DNA of 64,000 nucleotides from Eutreptiella sp. 'Long Island Sound 2002'. Its lineage: Eukaryota; Euglenozoa; Euglenophyceae; Eutreptiales; Eutreptiaceae. A model generated the notes under the pieces. The model saw nothing but the letters and a program-made list of their open reading frames with translations. It ran no database searches and was not told where the DNA came from. Made by a program: the position numbers and the translations under genes. Each line of letters begins with the position of its first letter. Within the stretch, counting starts at the first letter, position 1. This document shows, in pieces, positions 55,267-64,000 of this stretch. Location: positions 46,410,711-46,474,710 of the forward strand of contig OZ038391.1 in NCBI GenBank assembly GCA_964036045.1, given 5' to 3'.

Positions 55267-55799
55267 CTGTGGGCAATGGAAATAGCGCTTCGCACTGCCT
55301 CACTGCCTGGGGGCGGTGGGCAGTGCAACTTCTGCAATCCGCTGCCTCACTGCCCGGGGGCAGTGGGCAGTGCAACTCCTGCAATGCACTGCCTCAGTGC
55401 CCTGGGGCAGTGGGCAGTGCAACTCCTGCAACGCACCGCCTCACTGCCTGGGGGCAGTGGACGGCGCAACTCCCGCAATGCACTGCCGCACTGCCTGGGG
55501 GCAGTGGGCAGTGCAACTCCTGCAATGCACTGCCTCACTGCCCTGGGGCAGTGGGCAGTGGAACTCCTGCAATGCACTGCCTCACTGCCTGGGGGCAGCG
55601 GACAGTGCAACTCCTGCAATGCACTGTCTCACTGCCCTGGGGCAGTGGGCAGTGGAACTTCTGCAATGCACTGCCTCACTGCCTGGGGGCAGTGGGCGGT
55701 GCAACTCCTGCAATGCACTGTCTCACTGCCCCGGGGCAGTGGGCAGTGCAAATCCTGCAATGCACGACCTCACTGCCTGGGTGCAGTGGCCGCACTCCT
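55267..55799. repeat. 47-bp tandem array abutting the LHC 3' end
   Basis: Units built on CAGTGGGCAGTG, CAACTCCTGCAATG and CACTGCCTCACTGCC recur every 47 bp (55314, 55361, 55408, 55455 and on), about 10-11 copies. The LHC reading frame runs into the last copy and stops at 55770. Confidence 0.93.
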
Positions 55800-58700
55800 G
55801 CGGGAAGAGGCAGCGAACATGGCAACAGGGCTGGGGGCGAACTGCGTCACGTAGGCACTGGTCAAACCGTTCACGGCGAATGGGTCGGCAATGTGGAATG
55901 CCCAGTTCTCAACAGGGCCCTCACCAGTCACGATGGCCTGCACGTAGTAGCCGAACATCGAGAACATAGCTAGATGGCCGTTCTTGATCTCCTTCACCTT
56001 CAACTCAGCGAACGTGTCAGGGTCGTCAGCCAATCCCAGAGGATCGAAGGCTTCACCAGGGTGCAGCTTATCCAATCCCTCACCCAATGGGCCAGACTCA
56101 GCTGCACGGTAAGCCTCAACGGCTCCCATCAACAGAACCTGGCAGGCCAGGATGGCCAGGATGGATTGGGCGTGGACCAGCTGAGGCTCACCCAAGTAGT
56201 TGATACCACCCTCACTGAAGATGGCGGCACCAGCCTTGAACCAGACAGCGGAGTCCCCGGCGAAGGAGATGCCTCCTCCGTACTTGGCAAGGAACTCTGG
56301 GGTGATGCACCCCAAAGTGCCCAACATGGCCCAACGGGCATGGATCAGTTCGGCCTCAGGGTACTTCTCCAAAGTGGTGGGGTCAGCACCCAGTCCAGCA
56401 GTGTCCCAACCGTAATCACCAGGCAGCTCACCAGTCAGGTATGCAGGCACGTTCTGGGTGTAGGGGCCCAACCACAGGTTCCGGTCAGGGCCGTACCAGA
56501 GGTCAAGAGGGGTGACGGACTTCTGGAACTTGCGGCCAGACACAGCGAACATGGCAACAGGGCTGGGGGCGAATTGCGTCACGTAGGCACTGGTCAAACC
56601 GTTCACGGCGAATGGGTCGGCAAATTGGGATGCCCAGTTCTCAACAGGACCCTCACCAGTCACGATGGCCTGCACGTAGTAGCCGAACATCGAAAACATG
56701 GCAAGACGGGCGTTCTTAATCTCCTTCACCTTCAACTCAGCGAACGTGTCAGGGTCGTCAGCCAATCCCAGAGGATCGAAAGCTTCACCAGGGTGCAGCA
56801 GATCCAAATCCTCACCCAGAGGACCTCCATTCACACGGTAAGCCTCAACGGCACCCATCAGCACAACCTGGCAGGCCAGGATGGCAAGGATGGACTGGGC
56901 GTGCACCAAGTTGGAGCTGCCAAGGTAGTCCAGACCGCCCTCAGAGAAGATCTGAGCACCAGCCTTGAACCACACAGGCTCGCCAAAGGACACACCGGCG
57001 TACTTGGCCAACAGCTCAGGGGTCAAGCAGCCCAAAGTACCCAACATGGCCCAACGAGCAGGGATCAGCTCAGCCTCGCGGTAGGCAGCGAAGGTGGTAG
57101 GGTCGGCGGCAAGACCAGCAGTGCCCCAGCCGTAGTCACCAGGGTACTCACCAGTCAGGTAGTCAGGGGTGGAGGCATCAGAGAATGGTCCCAACCACTT
57201 GTTCCGCTCAGGGCCATACCAGGCCGCCAGATTGTCAGAGACACGGCCAGACGCAGCGAACATGGCAACAGGGCTGGGGGCGAACTGCGTCACGTAGGCA
57301 CTGGTCAAACCGTTCACGGCGAATGGGTCGGCAATGTGGGATGCCCAGTTCTCAACAGGGCCCTCACCAGTCACGATGGCCTGCACGTAGTAGCCGAACA
57401 TCGAGAACATGGCAAAACGGCCGTTCTTGATCTCCTTCACCTTCAACTCAGCAAAGGTCTCGGGGTCGTCAGCCAATCCCAGAGGATCGAAAGCTTCACC
57501 AGGGTGCAGCAAATCCAAATCTCCACCCAGAGGACCTCCGTTCACACGGTAAGCCTCAACGGCACCCATCAGCACAACCTGGCAGGCCAGGATGGCAAGG
57601 ATGGACTGGGCGTCCACCAAATGGTCGCTGCAAAGGTAGTCCAGACCGCCCTCAGAGAAGATCTGAGCACCAGCCTCCGAACAAAAGGACTCGCCGAAGG
57701 GCACACCGGCGTACTTGGCCAACAGCTCAGGGGTCAAGCAGCCCAAAGTACCCAACATGGCCCAACGAGCGTGGATCAGCTCAGCCTCGCGGTAGGCAGC
57801 GAAGGTGGTAGGGTCGGCGGCAAGACCAGCAGTGTCCCAGCCGTAGTCACCAGGGTACTCACCAGTCAGGTATGCAGGGGTGGCACCCTCGGAGAACGGG
57901 CCCAACCACTCGTTGCGGTCAGGGCCGTACCAGGCAGAGGAGGGGACACTGGCCGTACTCCTGCGGGAAGAGGCAGCAAACAGGGCAACAGGGCTGGGGG
58001 CGAACTGTGCAGTGTACACAGCGGTCAAACCGTTCACGGCGAATGGGTCGGCAATGTGGGATGCCCAGTTCTCAACAGGGCCCTCACCAGTCACGATGGC
58101 CTGCACGTAGTAGCCGAACATCGAGAACATAGCAAGACGGCCGTTCTTGATCTCCTTCACCTTCAACTCAGCGAACGTGTCAGGGTCGTCAGCCAATCCC
58201 ACAGGATCGAAGGCTTCACCAGGGTGCAGCTTATCCAATCCCTCACCCAATGGGCCAGACTCAGCTGCACGGTAAGCCTCAACAGCTCCCATCAACAGAA
58301 CCTGGCAGGCCAGGATGGCCAGGATGGATTGGGCGTGGACCAGCTGAGGCTCACCCAAGTAGTTGATACCACCCTCACTGAAGATGGCGGCACCAGCCTT
58401 GAACCAGACAGCGGAGTCCCCAGGGAAGGAGATGCCTCCTCCGTACTTGGCAAGGAACTCTGGGGTGATGCACCCCAAAGTGCCCAACATGGCCCAACGG
58501 GCATGGATCAGCTCGGCCTCACGGTACTTCTCCAAAGTGGTGGGGTCAGCACCCAGTCCAGCAGTGTCCCAACCGTAATCACCAGGCAGCTCACCAGTCA
58601 GGTATGCAGGCACGTTCTGGGTGTAGGGGCCCAACCACAGGTTCCGGTGAGGGCCGTACCAGAGGTCAAGAGGGGTGACGGACTTCTGGAACTTGCGGCC

Positions 58701-61525
58701 AGACACAGCGAACATGGCAACAGGGCTGGGGGCGAACTGCGTCACGTAGGCACTGGTCAAACCGTTCACGGCGAATGGGTCGGCAATGTGGGATGCCCAG
58801 TTCTCAACAGGGCCCTCACCAGTCACGATGGCCTGCACGTAGTAGCCGAACATCGAGAACATGGCAAAACGGCCGTTCTTGATCTCCTTCAGCTTCAACT
58901 CAGCGAACGTGTCAGGGTCGTCAGCCAATCCGAGAGGATCGAAAGCTTCACCAGGGTGCAGCAAATCCAAATCCTCACCCAGAGGACCTCCGTTCACACG
59001 GTAAGCCTCAACGGCACCCATCAGCACAACCTGGCAGGCCAGGATCGTAAGGATGGACTGGGCGTGCACCAAGTTGGAGCTGCCAAGGTAGTCCAGACCG
59101 CCCTCAGAGAAGATCTGAGCACCAGCCTTGAACCACACAGGCTCGCCAAAGGACACACCGGCGTACTTGGCCAACAGCTCAGGGGTCAAGCAGCCCAAAG
59201 TACCCAACATGGCCCAACGAGCGTGGATCAGCTCAGCCTCACGGTAGGCAGCGAAGGTGGTTGGGTCGGCGGCAAGGCCAGCAGTGTCCCAGCCGTAGTC
59301 ACCAGGGTACTCACCAGTCAGGTAGTCAGGGTTGGAGGCATCAGAGAATGGTCCGAACCACTTGTTCCGCTCAGGGCCATACCAGGCCGCCAGATTGTCA
59401 GAGACACGGCCAGACGCAACGAACATGGCAACAGGGCTGGGGGCGAACTGTGCAGCGTACACAGCGGTCAAACCGTTCACGGCGAATGGGTCGGCAATGT
59501 GGGATGCCCAGTTCTCAACAGGGCCCTCACCAGTCACGATGGCCTGCACGTAGTAGCCGAACATCGAGAACATGGCAAGACGGCCGTTCTTGATCTCCTT
59601 CACCTTCAACTCAGCGAACGTGTCAGGGTCGTCAGCCAATCCCAGAGGATCGAAGGCTTCACCAGGGTGCAGCTTATCCAATCCCTCACCCAATGGGCCA
59701 GACTCAGCTGCACGGTAAGCCTCAACGGCTCCCATCAACAGAACCTGGCAGGCCAGGATGGCCAGGATGGATTGGGCGTGGACCAGCTGAGGCTCACCCA
59801 AGTAGTTGATACCACCCTCACTGAAGATGGCGGCAGCAGCCTTGAACCAGACAGCGGAGTCCCCGGCGAAGGAGATGCCTCCTCCGTACTTGGCAAGGAA
59901 CTCTGGAGTGATGCACCCCAAAGTGCCCAACATGGCCCAACGGGCATGGATCAGCTCGGCCTCACGGTACTTCTCCAAAGTGGTGGGGTCAGCACCCAGT
60001 CCAGCAGTGTCCCAACCGTAATCACCAGGCAGCTCACCAGTCAGGTATGCAGGCACGTTCTGGGTGTAGGGGCCCAACCACAGGTTCCGGTCAGGGCCGT
60101 ACCAGAGGTCAAGAGGGGTGACGGACTTCTGGAACTTGCGGCCAGACACAGCGAACATGGCAACAGGGCTGGGGGCGAACTGCGTCGCGTAGGCACTGGT
60201 CAAACCGTTCACGGCGAATGGGTCGGCAATGTGGGATGCCAAGTTCTCAACAGGGCCCTCACCAGTCACGATGGCCTGCACGTAGTAGCCGAACATCGAG
60301 AACATGGCAAGACGGCCGTTCTTGATCACCTTCACCTTCAACTCAGCGAACGTGTCAGGGTCGTCAGCCAATCCCAGAGGATCGAAAGCTTCACCAGGGT
60401 GCAGCAGATCCAAATCCTCACCCAGAGGACCTCTGTTCACACGGTAAGCCTCAACGGCACCCATCAGCACAACCTGGCAGGCCAGGATGGCAAGGATGGA
60501 CTGGGCGTGCACCAAGTTGGAGCTGCTAAGGTAGTCCAGACCGCCCTCAGAGAAGATCTGAGCACCAGCCTTGAACCACACAGGCTCGCCAAAGGACACA
60601 CCGGCGTACTTGGCCAACAGCTCAGGGGTCAAGCAGCCCAAAGTACCCAACATGGCCCAACGAGCGTGGATCAGCTCAGCCTCACGGTAGGCAGCGAAGG
60701 TGGTTGGGTCGGCGGCAAGACCAGCAGTGTCCCAGCCGTAGTCACCAGGGTACTCACCAGTCAGGTAGTCAGGGGTGGTGGCATCAGAGAATGGTCCCAA
60801 CCACTTGTTCCGCTCAGGGCCATACCAGGCCGCCAGATTGTCAGAGACACGGCCAGACGCAGCGAACATGGCAACAGGGCTGGGGGCGAACTGCGTCACG
60901 TAGGCACTGGTCAAACCGTTCACGGCGAATGGGTCGGCAATGTGGGATGCCCAGTTCTCAACAGGGCCCTCACCAGTCACGATGGCCTGCACGTGGTAGC
61001 CGAACATTGAGAACATGGCAAGACGGCCGTTCTTGATCTCCTTCACCTTCAACTCAGCGAACGTGTCGGGGTCGTCAGCCAATCCCAGAGGATCGAAAGC
61101 TTCACCAGGGTGCAGCAGATCCAAATCCTCACCCAGAGGACCTCCGTTCACACGGTAAGCCTCAACGGCACCCATCAGCACAACCTGGCAGGCCAGGATG
61201 GCAAGGATGGACTGGGCGTGCACCAAATGGTCGCTACCAAGGTAGTCCAGACCGCCCTCAGAGAAGATCTGAGCACCAGCCTTGAACCAAACGGACTCGC
61301 CAAAGGGCACACCGGCGTACTTGGCCAACAGCTCAGGGGTCAAGCAGCCCAAAGTACCCAACATGGCCCAACGAGCGTGGATCAGCTCAGCCTCGCGGTA
61401 GGCAGCAAAGGTGGTAGGGTCGGCGGCAAGACCAGCAGTGTCCCAGCCGTAGTCACCAGGGTACTCACCAGTCAGGTATGCAGGGGTGGCACCCTCAGAG
61501 AACGGGCCCAACCACTTGTTGCAGT
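55770..61525 (-). CDS. LHCII-type chlorophyll a/b-binding polyprotein, eight units, both ends truncated
   Basis: One uninterrupted frame encodes eight tandem LHC units, each with the three LHC membrane helices ([37 protein letters not shown]). Units (minus strand): 61525-60849 P, 60848-60138 V, 60137-59406 K, 59405-58695 V, 58694-57963 K, 57962-57243 P, 57242-56532 V, 56531-55800 K. Types differ in linker ([37 protein letters not shown]) and length (about 720, 711, 732 nt). Each unit ends with a conserved [17 protein letters not shown] processing linker, as in euglenoid LHC polyproteins. The frame runs upstream into the 95-bp array, so no presequence exists; downstream it ends 9 codons into the next linker. 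Pigment-ligand changes occur in units 2, 7 and 8. Probably an internal fragment of a longer gene, perhaps no longer functional. Confidence 0.9.
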
Positions 61526-62205
61526 TTCGGAGTCTCCTGCCAGGCCAAAAGGGGGGGGCCATCGTCTTCAGAGAACCGGGCGCACCGGCCCGGGGGGGAC
61601 GGGGAGTCCTGCCCAGGGGGTGTTCGGAGTCTCCTGCCAGGCCAATGGGGGGCCATCTTCTTCAGAGAACCGGGAGCACCGGCCCGGGGGGGACGGGGAG
61701 TCCTGCCCAGGGTGTGTTCGGAGTCTCCTGCCAGGCCAATGGGGGGTCATCTTCCTCTGGGAACTGGGCGCACCGGCCCGGGGGGGACAGGGAGCCCTGC
61801 CCAGGGGGCGCTCGGAGTCTCCTGCCAGGCCAAAAGGGGGGGGCCATCGTCTTCAGAGAACCGGGCGCACCGGCCCGGGGGGGACGGGGAGTCCTGCCCA
61901 GGGGGTGCTCGGAGTCTCCTGCCAGGCCAATGGGGGGGCCATCTTCTTTAGAGAACCGGGCGCACCGGCCCGGGGGGGACGGGGAGTCCTGCCCAGGGGG
62001 TGTTCGGAGTCTCCTGCCAGGCCAATGGGAGACCATCTTCTTCAGAGAACCGGGCGCACCGGCCCGGGGGGGACAGGGAGTCCTGCCCAGGGGGTGTTCG
62101 GAGTCTCCTGCCAGGCCAAGGGGGGGCCATCTTCTTCAGAGAACCGGGCGCACCGGCCTGGGGGGGACGGGGAGCCCAGCCCAGGGGGTGTTCGGAGTCT
62201 CTTAG
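61526..62205. repeat. ~95-bp tandem array abutting the LHC 5' end
   Basis: CGGAGTCTCCTGCCAGGCCA recurs at about 61527, 61624, 61719, 61812, 61910, 62004 and 62098, with a final partial copy at 62191; each unit also holds GAACCGGGCGCACCGGCCCG. The junction with LHC unit 1 is abrupt. Confidence 0.94.
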
Positions 62206-62233
62206 CAGCAGCAGGCAAGTAAGCAGGGAGTAC

Positions 62234-62372
62234 CGGGGGTCATAACCCCGGGGTAACAGTATCTGGGACTCAACGTGAGTCCTCTTAACAAGGAACAACC
62301 CCAAACACCGCCGGGGCTTAACTCCCGAACGTAACGGTGTTTGGGGCCCCCGTGGGCCTTATGAGCCCACGG
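62234..62372. other. Cluster of four hairpins
   Basis: Four consecutive perfect stems: 62236-62249 (5 bp), 62266-62282 (7 bp, GGACTCA/TGAGTCC), 62299-62310 with 62335-62346 (12 bp, CCCCAAACACCG/CGGTGTTTGGGG) and 62350-62372 (8 bp, CCGTGGGC/GCCCACGG). This could be a structured RNA or a recombination/replication site; no known RNA family recognised. Confidence 0.6.
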
Positions 62373-63601
62373 AGTGTACTGAGGCGTGGCTACCAGCTGG
62401 ACTGTGGCCTGCCATACCCATTTCTGGGCTCGCCTCAGCACGGCCGGTCGAGCCGGCTCTGGGGGTTGCGCACTAAACTGGCCCCGGGGGGGGGGGCCAT
62501 TTACCCTGTTAAGCATTAGTTATGGCAGTAGGCACTATTCATTACGTTAGGGAATTACTCAGCGCATTTGCTTACCCCGCAGACATGCCCCTTCCAGTGG
62601 TGCGCTCACCTTTGGGGCTGCCTCTGGGGGATCGGGGGCTGTTACCCCTCCCGGAGGCCCTCCCTGGTGTTGGCGCCGGGGTGGTGGCCGGGGGGCCTTA
62701 TACCGTACCTAAAGGATGTTGGATACCGATACCGGGGTGTCCAACCGGACGGGGACAGGGACTGTGTCTCCGGGCTTACAATCGACTGACCCACAGTCAA
62801 CGGCTGTTGGTATGGCAGCCTGCTCCACTTCAGTCCTGTACCACTCAGGCCTGCTTCTCATCCCTCCTCATACCCTCGCACATGCTGCAGGGCGGGGGGT
62901 CGCTGTTGGGGCCCCCCGCGCATGCCTACGCCACTGGCCACCCTCTCCTCCCAGGCACCGCGCCTCTGCTAGGGCGGGGGCCTCTCACATGCACCCTTCA
63001 GGGCCCTTTCCACCTGCACACCTGGACGCTTGCCATGAAAACCCCGCATTGGAGCCTCCTCGTCGGCGCGCCCGGGTCCAGCTGTTCACGCGGCCGGCCG
63101 CCGATGCGGGGCCCTGGAGGCGCGCCGCACGGGCGCTGCCGGCCTGTGAGAGGGGCAAGGGCAGGAGAAGGGGGTGGGGGGGGGGGGGCAGTGGGCAGGG
63201 GAGGCGGCACGGAGTGGCTGCGGGAGGTAGTGCATGGGGCGCACCGAGAGCTGCATGGGGGTGTGCGGGATGGAGTCGGGGCAGAGGGCCCCGTGGGTGG
63301 GGCAAAGGCGCGGGGGGGGCGCATGTCCCGGCTCCTGCGTGGGCTGGCGCGTGGGCGGGCACGTAGGGGAAGAGAGGAGGGGGAGGCTTGGTCAGCCGTC
63401 CTCTACGGAGGGTTGCTGACCGTTCCCAGGGCCAAGGCGGCCAGTACTAGGGGGCGCGGGGTCCCTGGGGATGGTGCTTGGCACTGGGACGTGCGCGCAC
63501 CCGACACTGTTGGTACACCACCTAATGGCAGTGCCCGGGCCCTGTCGTCGGGGGCTTCGCACCCGGCACCCAGCCCGTGAGTAGAGCTGGGGAGTACTCA
63601 G
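62373..63601. other. Unique right end of the LHC-bearing insert
   Basis: GC-rich sequence with G runs (for example 63174-63188). The 352-codon plus-strand frame through it has biased composition and no recognised domain, so I do not call a gene. Confidence 0.35.
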
Positions 63602-63620
63602 CCCGGGTGCCTTTGGTGTG
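63602..63620. repeat. 19-bp direct repeat, right copy
   Basis: Exact copy of 54906-54924; the tandem array resumes immediately after it. Confidence 0.9.
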
Positions 63621-64000
63621 GGCGTGGGGACCCAGCACAGGTCCCACCGCGTGCGCTCTTGCGAGCTGTCGTTGGGCGCTGTGGGGGTGGCGGAAAGGGC
63701 GTCCCCCGGGGGGGTGCCTCGCGCCGCTGTGAGGGGCGTCTGGGTTCAGGCGCTCTCCCTTCCCCGGCTGCCCGTCCTCTGGGCGGGCTGTCGGGGTCTG
63801 CTACCCACGTGCTGTGGGCGCGGGTGTGCGGGTGTGGGAGCCGAGCACTGTCCCGTTGGCTTCCATGCCCTGTGGGGGGCTGCGTGCCGCGGGGTTGGTG
63901 GGGGGCCGTCCCCGGGGGGGCAGCCTTCCACCGTTGTGAGGGGCGCCTGCTTCCAGGTGCTGTCCCTCCACCGGCCGCTTCTCCTTTGGGGCGGGCGGCC
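63621..64000 (-). repeat. Continuation of the ~420-bp N1 upstream array
   Basis: Same unit and orientation as 52131-54924, running off the window edge. Confidence 0.9.

Larger units (their letters stand above)
54925..63601. mobile_element. 8.7-kb segment carrying the LHC polyprotein, inserted in the array
   Basis: The array unit is interrupted between two copies of a 19-bp sequence and resumes exactly in phase at 63621 (GGCGTGGGGACC). The insert has no terminal inverted repeats, no LTRs and no poly(A) at either end. A 19-bp duplication suits retrotransposition or repair-mediated capture better than a classical DNA transposon. What moved it is unknown. Confidence 0.65.

Noticed and set aside
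55267-55799. 47-bp array as a CRISPR
   Set aside because: Units are contiguous without variable spacers, and the context is a eukaryotic nuclear genome.
55974-61010. 1678-codon plus-strand ORF
   Set aside because: It is antisense to the LHC polyprotein and encodes no known domain; the minus strand clearly encodes LHC helices.
61526-61562. Start of the LHC protein at Met 61562
   Set aside because: The first ~14 residues are read from the 95-bp repeat, not from an LHC presequence.
62522-63580. 352-codon plus-strand ORF at the right end of the LHC insert
   Set aside because: Biased GC-rich composition, no domain, and overlapping frames are equally open.
54925-63601. Processed retrocopy of LHC mRNA
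   Set aside because: No poly(A), no UTRs and no transcript ends; the coding region is flanked on both sides by satellites inside the insert.

Overview
This is eukaryotic nuclear DNA, built almost entirely of mobile elements nested inside one another. The one host-type gene is a tandem polyprotein of chlorophyll a/b light-harvesting (LHCII-type) units. That organisation fits a euglenophyte (Euglena-like) alga best. A green-plastid dinoflagellate is less likely but not excluded. No rRNA, tRNA, operon or prokaryotic gene was seen. Background repeats are very GC-rich, and three insertions (20.9-27.5, 38.2-50.9 and 47.4-48.8 kb) stand out by lower GC.

Layout. (1) 1-5530 is a degenerate 23-bp tandem satellite. 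(2) From about 5.7 kb to the right edge lies, as I read it, one very large non-LTR retrotransposon, called N1 here, on the minus strand. Its upstream region is a ~420-bp tandem array (63.6-64.0 and 52.1-54.9 kb). ORF1 with a CCCH zinc finger follows (51.9-50.9, continuing at 38.2-36.7 kb), then a C2H2 finger and an apurinic-type endonuclease (29.6-27.5), reverse transcriptase (20.8-19.1), an RNase H-like region with a C-terminal LINE zinc finger (18-16.3), further 3' ORFs (10.3-6.0) and a 7-nt microsatellite tail at 5.71 kb. (3) N1 is split by five insertions: X1 (11.87-16.30), a two-gene DNA transposon (20.896-27.478), X2 (31.05-36.74), an LTR retrotransposon (38.236-50.876) that itself carries a hAT-type element (47.383-48.773), and an 8.7-kb segment holding the LHC polyprotein (54.925-63.601). 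N1, the LTR element and the LHC array all carry damaging changes.

Most interesting signals. The DNA transposon encodes a DDE-like protein and a spliced ParB-like protein, and carries ten copies of a ~20-bp palindrome, three of them inside short GT-AG introns. X1 and X2 are each flanked by unusually long direct duplications of N1 (about 1.65 and 1.27 kb). The LHC block has 8 units in the order P-V-K-V-K-P-V-K, ends abruptly in satellite DNA on both sides, and sits between 19-bp direct repeats inside N1's array.
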